Below, piece after piece: positions 26,561 to 34,454 of a stretch of 64,000 nucleotides of DNA. The notes below the pieces were generated by a model that searched no databases, was not told the DNA's origin, and worked only from the letters and a program-made list of their open reading frames with translations. The DNA is from an uncultured Shinella sp. (GTDB lineage Bacteria > Pseudomonadota > Alphaproteobacteria > Rhizobiales > Rhizobiaceae), in NCBI RefSeq assembly GCF_946479415.1, contig NZ_CAMLFY010000005.1, forward strand, positions 1-64,000, in the 5' to 3' direction. Positions within the stretch are counted from its first letter, which is position 1. Each line of letters starts with the position of its first letter. A program made the position numbers and the translations under genes.

Positions 26561-27379
26561 ATGGTTTCGGTAAAATTCGGCGATGACTACGCCATTGATA
26601 TGCGCGACTACACATACGATTTCGATGATCTGCCTTCTGTCACGTCAGTCAGCTATAGCTCCACGTATCTACGTGGTCGTTTAAGCGATGGAACGTATGT
26701 TTCGATTGATGGGAAGGGTTTCAGTTACGACAAGTCGACTGGCGTTCCGAACGGGGGCGAAATCCACAGCATCACGGAAACGCGATACGGAACGAACCTC
26801 GTGTCGATTACAGGCCTTCATCTCGCCGTCAAGGACTTGGTGAAGGTGGCGTTGACAGCAACCTGGTTCGACGACCTGTCCCTCGTAAAATCGATCCTGT
26901 CGGGCGATGATAGCATTTACGGCAGCCGATATGCCGACGTGTTGCTGGGTTATAAGGGCAACGACATTCTTAGCGGCAAGTCTGGCAATGACAAACTATA
27001 CGGGTCGGATGGCAACGACCTACTGTACAGCGGCGCGGGCCACGACTCTTTAAATGGCGGCGCTGGATCCGACACATTTTCTTTCCGCAGCATTTCGGAC
27101 TCAACCTTCTCGTCGATAGGACGCGACACGATTTACGATTTCTCCAGCCAAGACAAAATCGACCTTGCCAGCATCGATGCCAATCAAAAGGTCAGTGGCA
27201 ACCAAGCATTCACATACATCGGAAAAGCTGCATTTCACGGGAAAGCCGGCGAACTCCGCTTCGAAAAGCAGGCTTCCGACACATACATCTACGGCGACGT
27301 GAACGGTGACAAGAAGGCGGATTTCGCTGTTCACCTGGAAGATGCCATCGACATCTATAAAGCGTACTTCCTGCTTTGA
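26561..27379 (+). CDS. RTX calcium-binding protein with M10-type C-terminal domain (copy 3)
   Basis: This 272-residue protein is the shortest of the three RTX proteins. Its N-terminal 125 residues are unrelated by eye to the other copies. One repeat block lies near 128-173 (GNDILSGKSGNDKLYGSDGN and following). The C-terminal domain has DTIYDFSSQDKIDLASIDA, GELRFEKQASDTYIYGDVNG and ends KAYFLL. A strong ribosome binding site (GAGGAGGCAGAAAG) precedes the ATG. The three copies share the secretion and repeat half and differ in the front half, a modular pattern. Confidence 0.87.
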   Translation: MVSVKFGDDYAIDMRDYTYDFDDLPSVTSVSYSSTYLRGRLSDGTYVSIDGKGFSYDKSTGVPNGGEIHSITETRYGTNLVSITGLHLAVKDLVKVALTATWFDDLSLVKSILSGDDSIYGSRYADVLLGYKGNDILSGKSGNDKLYGSDGNDLLYSGAGHDSLNGGAGSDTFSFRSISDSTFSSIGRDTIYDFSSQDKIDLASIDANQKVSGNQAFTYIGKAAFHGKAGELRFEKQASDTYIYGDVNGDKKADFAVHLEDAIDIYKAYFLL

Positions 27380-27401
27380 CGGCTCTTTATACAGATGAAC
27401 G

Positions 27402-28316
27402 CTAGCGTAGTCGTTTTGCGGTTCGCGAAAGCAAAATATCTACCCACTCGAAATACTCTGTCCTAACTTGCCCAGCAAGTCCGTTCCATCGCTTCCACGC
27501 AGTTGACTCCTCGCCGCCTGCAAGTAGCAATTTCGGAGGATACGATTTCGACAATCGTGAGTTATCAATCGGGCTTCGCGGCTCTTTATTGAACCATTTG
27601 TAGCGAACAATGTTCAAATAGCCGGCCCCTTTCATTCGGGGGTCGTCGATGGTCTCAACACTCATCATATAGACAGCGTTTACCCGCTTGGTTTGGCGAA
27701 GACAGTCTGTAATCACGGGGTTAAGCGCTTTGTAGTCAGCCTCGAATTCAGCATCGAACCAAGCTCGCGGATAAAAACAAACCACAACGTTGGGCTCGTC
27801 TTTTGGTAGCTGGCTCGCTTTCCGTTTCAGAGCATCTCGCACGGTTTCTTCGCGGTACGCGGGGTTTGTGAAATGCGTCACTTCAACATTGACTTTCATA
27901 TCTTTGTCGGCAGCCATAAAGTCAAAATCCAAACCTTTCTTGCCTACCTCCGGGCGCACTTCGATTCCTAATCCGGCGCGGATAAAAATCATGGTGGCTT
28001 GGGCCTCTAGGAAGGCGCTTTCTAGGTCCCGTCCCCTCATTCGTCGAATAGTCTCATCGAAAGCGGCAGGGCTCTCACTCAAGAGTAGCAAAACTTCAGC
28101 AATCTGCGTCAGGCGCGTGGTATGTCGATATCCAAGCCTGCCATCCATTTCAGGTTCTGCGTTGAGAAAATTTGGCACTCCTGGCATGCTCGGATGGTAG
28201 CCCAAATATTCGGAGATCAGAATTGCAGCCGCGATTGAATACCGCGGCATACCGAGAAATTCACGAGACATAGCATTGATTTGATCGATGACCGACTGCT
28301 TAATATTTGAATACAT
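27402..28316 (-). CDS. hypothetical protein with PD-(D/E)XK nuclease-like core
   Basis: This 304-residue protein has a central segment reminiscent of the PD-(D/E)XK restriction-nuclease fold. It has a helix with a conserved-looking glutamate (LESAFLEAQATMIFIRAG), then GLDFDFMAADKD and a strand VNVEVTHF, giving the D-(x)n-E-x-T pattern in place of E-x-K. The remainder, including PNVVVCFYPRAWF and RVNAVYMMSVETID, looks like an alpha/beta domain. It has no signal peptide and no membrane segment. It is convergent with RTX copy 3, 22 bases away. The fold call rests on eye inspection, and substitution of the catalytic lysine by threonine would argue for an inactive relative. Function is unknown. 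Confidence 0.5.
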   Translation of the reverse strand: MYSNIKQSVIDQINAMSREFLGMPRYSIAAAILISEYLGYHPSMPGVPNFLNAEPEMDGRLGYRHTTRLTQIAEVLLLLSESPAAFDETIRRMRGRDLESAFLEAQATMIFIRAGLGIEVRPEVGKKGLDFDFMAADKDMKVNVEVTHFTNPAYREETVRDALKRKASQLPKDEPNVVVCFYPRAWFDAEFEADYKALNPVITDCLRQTKRVNAVYMMSVETIDDPRMKGAGYLNIVRYKWFNKEPRSPIDNSRLSKSYPPKLLLAGGEESTAWKRWNGLAGQVRTEYFEWVDILLSRTAKRLR

Positions 28317-28479
28317 AGGCGCCTGCCCCCGCGCAGATTTGAATTAGACGCACAGACTGCAGCGTCTCGAATTTGCCAAACCTGCAAGATGCCCAGCAGT
28401 ACTGACACAATCATGCCTGCACGGAGATTTACACCTATAGGGTGTAGCGCGTCTAGGAGGAAAAAGTGCTTACTTCGGT

Positions 28480-29124
28480 TTGCCAGTGGGCAACTGTGAT
28501 ATGCCTTCGCTCGATGGTTTCCAGCTGCTCGACTATACGCGCCGGTTCTGCCTTCAGGCCAATGCGTTACTGGACCTATTGGCGGCACGTAAGGCCATCC
28601 GCGCCACCGGCCGCGCATCGACGGCGACCACGCGCCTCGCCGATCGCGTCGGCGGCATGTTCGCGGTCAAGGGCGGCAAGTTCCTCTTCCTGAAACGGGG
28701 CATCCTGCCGGCCGCGTCGATCGACAAGAGCGAGTGCGAGAGCTGGTCATTCGACGTCGAGCCGCGACCGCTCTATGGCAAGGTCCAGGCGGGCTGGTAC
28801 GACCGGTCGAAGAATGCGGTCACTTATGAGGACAGCGAGACCGGCCTTGAAGGACCTTCGAGACGGCTTCGAAAGGTTTTCGCGTCATCCGACGAGGCGA
28901 AGGCCGCGGCGAAGTCTGAAGGCGATCGCCTCGGCCGAGCGACTGGTTCGGGAACCATCACGCTCGCCGGCCGGCCGGACATCATGGCCGACGCGCCGAT
29001 CCAGACGACGGGCTTCAGACCGGAGGCGAACGGCCTCTGGCGCTGCGGCGGCGTCGATCACGTCTACGAGGACAGCTACACCACAACGATCGAGCTGGAA
29101 GCGCCTGAGGAGGGCAAGAGCTGA
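28480..29124 (+). pseudogene. truncated phage late control gene D (gpD) protein
   Basis: From about residue 50 onward this frame matches the C-terminal half of P2-type gpD, a tail-spike-hub protein related to VgrG. Diagnostic parts are RLADRVGGMFAVKGGKFLFL, then ASSDEAKAAAKSEGDRLGRA and PIQTTGFRPEANGLWRCGGV. Intact gpD has about 340 residues, and the first half (the hub beta domains) is missing here. The first 45 residues do not look like gpD. A strong AGGAGG at 28455-28460 followed by GTG 28466 opens a different frame, so the true 5' end is disrupted. It is a prophage remnant, overlapped by the next gene at ATGA-type spacing. Confidence 0.75.
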
Positions 29125-29330
29125 TGGACCGGAATGAACTTCAGAAGGAGGTAGATAACCTCCTCCGACTTTCGGCGCTCCTGTTTGGCGCAGTTTCTTG
29201 GGGCTCGGCGGCCGCCGCACTCCTGCTGATGCTCTCGCTATTCGTTGAGATCGCTTTGCCTGTGGCGTTCGCGCTTCAGATGGTGGCTGGCGCGGCCGGT
29301 GCGGGTATTTCATTGTGGCGAACGTCATAG
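29124..29330 (+). CDS. small two-helix membrane protein of phage module
   Basis: This 68-residue protein has a charged N-terminus (MDRNELQKEVDNLLRLSALL) and two hydrophobic segments (AVSWGSAAAALLLMLSLFV and ALPVAFALQMVAGAAGAGI). It starts at the last base of the gpD stop. Size and topology resemble small phage holin-like or superinfection-exclusion proteins, but no family is recognised. Confidence 0.6.
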   Translation: MDRNELQKEVDNLLRLSALLFGAVSWGSAAAALLLMLSLFVEIALPVAFALQMVAGAAGAGISLWRTS

Positions 29331-29467
29331 ACGGGTGGCCGAGGCGCTAGAACGCCTCAAGCGACGGGCCTTAGTTTGGCGACCAGACCCGTCCGACAGC
29401 GCATTGCACAACCGTCGCACCCGTACCCTGCAGGGCGGGATTGTGATTACGTCGTGAGTTCTTAGAA

Positions 29468-30274
29468 ATGGTGAATATGCAGCCGGTTTCGCCGGTTTCT
29501 CCCGCTGCCCCCTACATTGGGGGGAAGCGCGTTCTTTCGAAAACCATCATCCGGAAGATCAATGCCACGCCGCACGATGGCTATGCCGAACCGTTTGTTG
29601 GCATGGGCGGCATCTTCCTTCGCCGGACCATGCAGCCGCGCATGGAGGCGATCAACGACATCAGCGGTGACGTCGCCAATCTGTTCAGGATCTTGCAGCG
29701 CCACTATCCGCAGTTCATGGAGGTTCTACGGTTCCAGCTCACCAGCCGGCGCGAGTACGAACGGCTCCTGAAGGTGGACCCTTCAACGCTGACCGATTTG
29801 GAGCGCGCAGCGCGCTTTCTTTACCTGCAGAGGCTGGCGTTTGGCGGCAAGGTCAGCGGGAGGAATTTTGGGGTGACGCGAGATGGCGGTGCGCGCTTCA
29901 ATCTGCTCAAGATCGCGCCGATGCTGGAGGACATTCACGAGCGCCTCGCTGGCGTCGTCATTGAGTGCTTGCCCTGGCATTCCTTCATCAAGCGCTACGA
30001 TCGGCCCGGCATGCTGTTCTACCTTGATCCACCCTATTGGGGCTCGGAGAACGATTACGGCAAGGACGTCTTCAGCCGAGCCGACTTCGCCGAAATGGCA
30101 GAGGCTTTGAAGAGCCTTCAAGGCCGCTTCATCGTCTCGTTAAACGCCGCTCCCGGTGTCTTCGAAACCTTTACCGACTTCGTCATCGAGGAGGTTGATT
30201 GCAGTTACAGCATCGCGGGAAAGGGCAGAAACAAGACCGTCCGCGAGGTCATCATCACCGGAGGCCGCCGATGA
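29468..30274 (+). CDS. DNA adenine N6-methyltransferase (D12/Dam class)
   Basis: This 268-residue methylase has the D12-class order of motifs. The AdoMet-binding elements PYIGGKRVLSKTII (residues about 15-28) and AEPFVGMGGIFLRR (about 41-54) come first, and the catalytic LDPPYWGSENDYG lies near 185. Length fits Dam-like orphan methylases of phages. No restriction enzyme gene adjoins it, so a protective or regulatory phage role is likely. A start three codons later (MQPVSP) is also possible. It is coupled to the downstream Com-like gene by an ATGA overlap. The target sequence cannot be read from the protein. Confidence 0.92.
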   Translation: MVNMQPVSPVSPAAPYIGGKRVLSKTIIRKINATPHDGYAEPFVGMGGIFLRRTMQPRMEAINDISGDVANLFRILQRHYPQFMEVLRFQLTSRREYERLLKVDPSTLTDLERAARFLYLQRLAFGGKVSGRNFGVTRDGGARFNLLKIAPMLEDIHERLAGVVIECLPWHSFIKRYDRPGMLFYLDPPYWGSENDYGKDVFSRADFAEMAEALKSLQGRFIVSLNAAPGVFETFTDFVIEEVDCSYSIAGKGRNKTVREVIITGGRR

Positions 30275-30459
30275 GGAACGTTCGCTGCGGCTCGTGCCGC
30301 GCCTTGCTGTTTCGGGCTAGACACAACGCCATCGCCGACGATATCGAGATCAAGTGCCGGCGTTGCGGCACTCTCAATCACCTGAGGCCATTCGAGCCCT
30401 TTAGCGATCGCCGCGAGCGACCGAAAAGGACGAACTCGTGTGGCTCCACATTCCTCTGA
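30271..30459 (+). CDS. com: Com-like zinc-finger protein
   Basis: This 62-residue protein carries two CxxC pairs, VRCGSCRALL near residue 5 and IKCRRCGTLNHLRP near residue 28. This is the pattern of phage Mu Com, a zinc-binding RNA-interacting activator of mom translation. Its ATG overlaps the Dam stop (ATGA) and its end overlaps the C5 methylase start by 20 bases. No mom gene is visible, so it may instead control translation of one of the methylases. The family call is good; the regulatory role here is inference. Confidence 0.8.
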   Translation: MRNVRCGSCRALLFRARHNAIADDIEIKCRRCGTLNHLRPFEPFSDRRERPKRTNSCGSTFL

Positions 30460-31351
30460 GCTTCCTTCCCTCACCGGCGTCGCGCTCTGCGCTGGCGTCG
30501 GTGGCCTCGAACTCGGGCTCCATATCGCCGAACCCGGATATCGCACTGTTTGTTACGTCGAGCGGGAAGCCTTCCCTGCGGCCACTCTCGTGGCAAGGAT
30601 GGAAGACGCGGCCTTGGATCAGGCTCCTGTCTGGTCTGACGTTACCACCTTCGACGGCCGCCCTTGGCGTGGCCGCGTTCATATCCTCACTGCCGGTTAT
30701 CCCTGTCAGCCGTTCAGCTTCGCAGGCCAGCGACGCGGGGAGGAAGACCCCCGGCACCTCTGGCCACACGTCCGCAGGATCATCCGGGAGATGGAGCCCG
30801 AATGGTGCTTCTTCGAAAACGTCGAAGGGCATATGTCCCTGGGAGCCGACAGTGTCTTCCGGGACCTTCAGGGATTGGGCTTTGCAGTCAAAGCGGGCCT
30901 GTTCAGCGCGGTCGAAACCGGCGCTAGCCATATTAGGCGCAGGCTCTTCATTGTGGCCCACGCCGACAAAGACGCTCTACGGGAACCGGATCGAGCTGGA
31001 GCTGATCGACAATCGGTTTCGCATTCACTCCGATCTCAGCCAGACGGGCTCGCAGCCGGGGATCGGACAGGTCGCGAAACTCTGGTCGCGCCTGTGGCTG
31101 CTGATGAAGGCCCTCGGGGCGACGCCTACGAAGAGTTTCAGCTTCCCCTATTCCCTCCCGCTCCATCTCAATTTGCGCGCTGGGCATCGGTCCTCGAACG
31201 GCGACCTGACCTACAACCTGAATTTTTCGGACTGGATGATGGGCTGGCCGATCGGGTGGACCGATCCGACGCGGCCGGTAACGGAGTGGTCAGCTTGGCT
31301 GCAGCGTATGCGTGGCGCACTCTCACGGCTGCCCACCTGAACGGCGGCTAA
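30440..31351 (+). CDS. DNA cytosine C5-methyltransferase
   Basis: This 303-residue enzyme, starting at GTG, shows the C5 methylase motifs in order. AdoMet-binding motif I is ALCAGVGGLELGLH (residue about 14), the catalytic-loop motif IV is GYPCQPFSFAGQRR (about 88), motif VI is CFFENVEGH (about 117) and motif VIII is IRRRLFIVAHA (about 161). The C-terminal motif X is AAGNGVVSLAAAYAWR (about 278). The sequence between VIII and X is short and variable, giving a compact enzyme of phage type. AAGGA lies upstream of the GTG. From about 30950 the +1 frame is also protein-like (separate entry). No cognate endonuclease is visible. Confidence 0.92.
   Translation: MAPHSSELPSLTGVALCAGVGGLELGLHIAEPGYRTVCYVEREAFPAATLVARMEDAALDQAPVWSDVTTFDGRPWRGRVHILTAGYPCQPFSFAGQRRGEEDPRHLWPHVRRIIREMEPEWCFFENVEGHMSLGADSVFRDLQGLGFAVKAGLFSAVETGASHIRRRLFIVAHADKDALREPDRAGADRQSVSHSLRSQPDGLAAGDRTGRETLVAPVAADEGPRGDAYEEFQLPLFPPAPSQFARWASVLERRPDLQPEFFGLDDGLADRVDRSDAAGNGVVSLAAAYAWRTLTAAHLNGG
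30951..31340 (+). CDS. overlapping +1-frame protein within the C5 methylase gene
   Basis: The +1 frame relative to the methylase stays open to 31340 and reads like a known type of phage protein: LWPTPTKTLYGNRIELELID at the start, QTGSQPGIGQVAKLWSRLWL in the middle and NLNFSDWMMGWPIGWTDPTR near the end. MGWPIGWT-type endings preceded by NxxFxxWxMG recur at the C-termini of phage cytosine methylases and their partner proteins. The methylase frame over the same bases keeps its own conserved motif X, so both frames appear to be under protein-level constraint. TTG at 30951 is the earliest plausible start; ATG near 31104 is another. A +1 ribosomal frameshift giving an alternative methylase tail is also possible. 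Confidence 0.6.
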   Translation: MWPTPTKTLYGNRIELELIDNRFRIHSDLSQTGSQPGIGQVAKLWSRLWLLMKALGATPTKSFSFPYSLPLHLNLRAGHRSSNGDLTYNLNFSDWMMGWPIGWTDPTRPVTEWSAWLQRMRGALSRLPT

Positions 31352-31383
31352 GAGCCGGGCCTCGGGCGTAGGCCCGGGGCTAT

Positions 31384-31866
31384 TCAACGCGGAAGCTTGC
31401 GTAGGCCGATCTCCACCTTGCCTCGTGTCTTCAGCCTCCGCTTGCACTCTGGGCAGGGGACCTTTTCTCCTACGTCGCGTAGCGGGTAGAGCTTCCATTT
31501 TATGACACGCGGGTCGTATCGATCGATCAAGGCCATGTAGCCACACTCGCAACGCCCTACGAGGCCATACCATTGAGGTAGGTCAAAGAGGCAGGCATCG
31601 CCAACGTCGATCCAACCGAATTGATCTGGCTTGCCGGTGGGGGCGGTGACGGCGCGGAGCTGCCAAGGGCCGTTGGCTTGAATTAGATATCGGCCGGGGT
31701 ACAGCTCGACGGCTTCACGGAATGCTTCGTGCACGATCCCGCTCATTGAGGTTCGGAGCGCGACGCCCAGAAGGTTACCGCCCTTGCGGTCGTAGACGAG
31801 GATTTGATAGTTGTCTTCGGCTTCAAGCCCAAGGCTCGGTGGCAGGGGGTCGGGAATGTAGTCCAC
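31384..31866 (-). CDS. hypothetical protein with C-terminal zinc-ribbon-like cysteines
   Basis: With a GTG start at 31866 this is a 160-residue protein; GAGGATGCC lies upstream on that strand. A longer form from 31944 is possible but its extra residues look non-conserved. The middle is beta-rich (YQILVYDRKGGNLLGVALRT). Near the C-terminus CECGYM and CPECKRRLKTRG form a possible four-cysteine metal site. It is the last gene before the right end of the island and is convergent with the methylase gene. Function unknown. Confidence 0.6.
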   Translation of the reverse strand: MDYIPDPLPPSLGLEAEDNYQILVYDRKGGNLLGVALRTSMSGIVHEAFREAVELYPGRYLIQANGPWQLRAVTAPTGKPDQFGWIDVGDACLFDLPQWYGLVGRCECGYMALIDRYDPRVIKWKLYPLRDVGEKVPCPECKRRLKTRGKVEIGLRKLPR

Positions 31867-32077
31867 GCGGCATCCTCTATGCCCCCTGTAAGCTGTATTG
31901 TATGCCGCGATGTGGAGATATGGCCGATGCGGCTCTCGCGTCAACCCGTCTGCTTCAAATGCGCTGTGAGGAGGGTTTTAGCCGCGTTTTTGACAGCACG
32001 TCTGGAAATCCAGAATTTCCATTTTTTGCTGTCAAATTTCCAGAATTTCGCGGCGAGCTACATGGGGGGTCGTATCG

Positions 32078-32091
32078 TTGGTAGCGGAGGA
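32078..32091. repeat. candidate attR (within tRNA-Met 3' end)
   Basis: TTGGTAGCGGAGGA, identical to 17591-17604, covers the last 13 bases of the tRNA-Met gene including CCA, plus one flanking base. It marks the right end of the island. Confidence 0.75.
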
Positions 32092-32155
32092 GGGATTCGA
32101 ACCCCCGACACAAGGATTATGATTCCTCTGCTCTAACCTACTGAGCTACTCCGCC
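32079..32155 (-). tRNA. tRNA-Met (anticodon CAT), elongator type
   Basis: On the minus strand the 77-base sequence folds into a full cloverleaf. The acceptor stem is GGCGGAG with CTCCGCT (one G-T pair). A GCTC/GAGC D stem, an anticodon stem GAGGA/TCCTT with loop ATCATAA giving CAT, a T arm with GGTTCGAATCC and an encoded 3' CCA complete it. The acceptor begins with a pairing base, unlike the initiator tRNA, and the sequence is the kind annotated as elongator Met in Rhizobiaceae. A lysidine-modified tRNA-Ile2 also reads CAT and cannot be fully excluded by eye. The gene remains intact after island insertion. Confidence 0.93.
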
Positions 32156-32288
32156 GACCGAAGGACGATTGGAACGTGGTCCGTTTTCCGTCCGGTGCGC
32201 GGCTTATAAGGGGCGGCTCCTGCGGGTGTCAAGCGACCTTTGCAGGAAAAATCGCTTTGTCCGCAAAGGCCTGGGTAGGTCAGGCTTT

Positions 32289-33485
32289 TCAGGCGGCGGC
32301 CGGAGTGGCGAGGATACGCTTCAGCGCGTCTTCGGCGGCGGCCTCCCGTTCCGAGCGCTGGATGAAGCCGCCGCCATAGATGCGGGCGTCCTCGCCTTCG
32401 CCGGAATAGAGCGCGCAGGCCTGGCCCGGCGCGACGCCGGCTTCGCCTTCCGAAAGCTCGACATAGATGCCGTGCTCGTTGGAGGCGAGACGCGCGGGGC
32501 GCGGCGGACGGGTCGAGCGGACCTTGGCATAGCAGTCGAAGCCGCCGGCAGCCACGGAAGCGAGATCGCCGTCGCCCAGCCAGTTGATGTCGCGCAGATA
32601 GAGGCGGCGCGTTTCCAGCGCCTCCTTGGGGCCGACGATGACGCGGCGCGAGCGGGCGTCGAGATAGACGACATAGAGCGGTTCGCCCGTTGCGATGCCG
32701 ATGCCGCGGCGCTGGCCGATCGTGTAATGCAGGATACCGTCATGGCCGCCGAGCACGCGGCCATCGATATGCACGATCTCGCCGGCCAAAGCCGCATTCG
32801 GCTTCAGCTTGTTGACGATATCGGTGTATTTGCCCTGCGGCACGAAACAGATGTCCTGGCTGTCGGCCTTCTTGGCGACCACGAGACCCATCTCCTCGGC
32901 GAGCGCGCGGGTCTCGGCCTTGGAGAGATGGCCGAGCGGAAAGCGCAGATAATCGATCTGCTCCTGCGTCGTCGCGAACAGGAAATAGCTCTGGTCGCGC
33001 TCGGCATCGACAGGGCGATAGAGCGCGCGGCGCTCCGGTGCGTCCGGCGTCGGATTGGCGCGCGAGCGGATATAGTGGCCGGTGGCAAGTGCGTCGGCGC
33101 CGAGATCCTTGGCGGTGGCCAGCAAGTCGGCGAACTTGACGGTCTGGTTGCAGGCGACGCAGGGAATCGGCGTTTCGCCGGCAATGTAGCTTTCGGCGAA
33201 GGGATTGATCACCGTTTCGCGGAACCGCTTTTCATAATCGAGAACATAGTGCGGAATACCAAGCGTCTCGCAGACGCGGCGCGCATCGTCGATGTCCTGG
33301 CCCGCACAGCAGGAGCCGGCGCGGTGCACGGCGGCACCGTGATCGTAGAGCTGCAGGGTAATGCCGAGAACGTCATAGCCCTGGCGTTTCAGGATGCCGG
33401 CCACGACGGAACTATCGACGCCGCCCGACATGGCGACGACGACACGGGTATCTTCCGGCTTGCGATCGAAATCGAGACTGTTCAC
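32289..33485 (-). CDS. mnmA: tRNA-specific 2-thiouridylase MnmA
   Basis: This 398-residue enzyme thiolates U34 of tRNA-Lys, -Glu and -Gln. The PP-loop [15 protein letters not shown] lies near residue 18, the first catalytic cysteine is in [16 protein letters not shown] near 108, and the second is in [14 protein letters not shown] near 206. The C-terminal barrel has [16 protein letters not shown]. Length is normal. It is the first core gene beyond the tRNA-Met and island end, about 130 bases away on the same strand. The start at MNSLDFDR is conventional. Confidence 0.96.
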   Translation of the reverse strand: MNSLDFDRKPEDTRVVVAMSGGVDSSVVAGILKRQGYDVLGITLQLYDHGAAVHRAGSCCAGQDIDDARRVCETLGIPHYVLDYEKRFRETVINPFAESYIAGETPIPCVACNQTVKFADLLATAKDLGADALATGHYIRSRANPTPDAPERRALYRPVDAERDQSYFLFATTQEQIDYLRFPLGHLSKAETRALAEEMGLVVAKKADSQDICFVPQGKYTDIVNKLKPNAALAGEIVHIDGRVLGGHDGILHYTIGQRRGIGIATGEPLYVVYLDARSRRVIVGPKEALETRRLYLRDINWLGDGDLASVAAGGFDCYAKVRSTRPPRPARLASNEHGIYVELSEGEAGVAPGQACALYSGEGEDARIYGGGFIQRSEREAAAEDALKRILATPAAA

Positions 33486-33704
33486 GCGAGGTCCGTTCCG
33501 GTGGTGCGGCCTTTGCCGCTGCGCACCTTGACTTGAGGCCGAAACCGGCCGTTACGGCGCTCCACACTGTCGAGCGTCCTTCGGGCGACATATAGAAACT
33601 TGCCGCACCGAGAGCAAGAGAAGGCAGGAAACCTCGTCTTTCCGGCCACGCAGGCGATTGCCCTTCCGGTCCGCAGGAAGGACAGATCTCAGCGTAAAGG
33701 AAAA

Positions 33705-34454
33705 TCAGATGAGACGCAGGCGCAGCGCGATCGCAATCGCCTGCATGCGGTTGACCGCCTGCAGCTTGCGGGTCGCGCTCTTGAAATAGCTGCTCACCGT
33801 ATAGACCGAGATGCCGAGGATGATGGCGATCTCGTCGCTGCTTTTGCCGGCCGCCGCCCAGCGCAGGCACTCAACCTCGCGGCTGGAGAGCTTTTCCCGG
33901 CCGGCGGTGGCTGCGACGAAGGTCTTTTCGAGGCACTCGAACAATTGCAGGGCGGAGAAATGCAACTCCGTCAGCTCGGCGCGGGCAAGCGGGGCACGTG
34001 TGCCGGAAAACACCATGAGATAGGGATCGCCGGTGGTGGAATGCAGCAGAAACGCTGTGGAGGTGGTAAGCTCGTGGCTTTCGGCAAGCGAAATCGCGCT
34101 GCCGGCCTGCGTGTTTTCCCAGTCGGAGGGAGCAAGAAGCGAACTGTCGCCCTGAACAGGCAGCTTGGTCATGCCGGTCTCGACGGCAAGACGGCTGATA
34201 TGGAACAGCCCCATCGCATCATATTTGCGCACGAGATCGGCCGGCCAGTTGCTGACGAGCAGGCGTTCGGCAAAACGCTGCTGCTCGTTGGCCGGAAAGC
34301 GCGAGACCAGGAAATGGCTGAACCGGAAGTGGCTTGCGCATTGGCGCATCAGGTGCAGCACTTCATATTCGGTCTGCACGGTCTCCAAATTCGCCGTGGA
34401 CAAGAATTCGGGCGACCAGCCCTGCTGCAGGAGCATGTTGTCTGGATCTCTCAT
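33705..34454 (-). CDS. LuxR-family transcriptional regulator
   Basis: With an ATG at 34454 (MRDPDNMLLQ) this is a 249-residue regulator. It has an N-terminal autoinducer-binding-like domain and a C-terminal LuxR helix-turn-helix, LSSREVECLRWAAAGKSSDE followed by IAIILGISVYTVSSYFKSAT (residues about 186-225). GGAAACGGAAA precedes that ATG. A frame open a further 109 codons upstream has no family resemblance and is rejected as coding. Quorum-sensing-type ligand binding is possible from the fold, but no synthase gene is nearby. It lies upstream of mnmA on the same strand with a 219-base gap. Confidence 0.85.
   Translation of the reverse strand: MRDPDNMLLQQGWSPEFLSTANLETVQTEYEVLHLMRQCASHFRFSHFLVSRFPANEQQRFAERLLVSNWPADLVRKYDAMGLFHISRLAVETGMTKLPVQGDSSLLAPSDWENTQAGSAISLAESHELTTSTAFLLHSTTGDPYLMVFSGTRAPLARAELTELHFSALQLFECLEKTFVAATAGREKLSSREVECLRWAAAGKSSDEIAIILGISVYTVSSYFKSATRKLQAVNRMQAIAIALRLRLI

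Larger units (their letters stand above)
17591..32091. mobile_element. integrative genomic island in tRNA-Met (14.5 kb)
   Basis: The island is bounded by a 14-bp direct repeat, one copy forming the 3' end of the tRNA-Met gene. It encodes a P4-type tyrosine integrase at the left end and cargo that is visibly AT-richer and less conserved than the flanks. Contents are small hypothetical genes, three RTX proteins, membrane proteins, a nuclease-like protein and a phage-derived methylation block. No conjugation or replication genes were seen, so it is probably mobilised passively or fixed. At least two genes are decayed. The repeat is short, so the exact ends need confirmation. Confidence 0.75.

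Noticed and set aside
30438..30950. 5' half of the +1 frame in the C5 methylase gene
   Set aside because: Only the part from about 30950 onward reads like a real protein; the earlier part is serine/alanine-rich shadow of methylase motifs I-VI.
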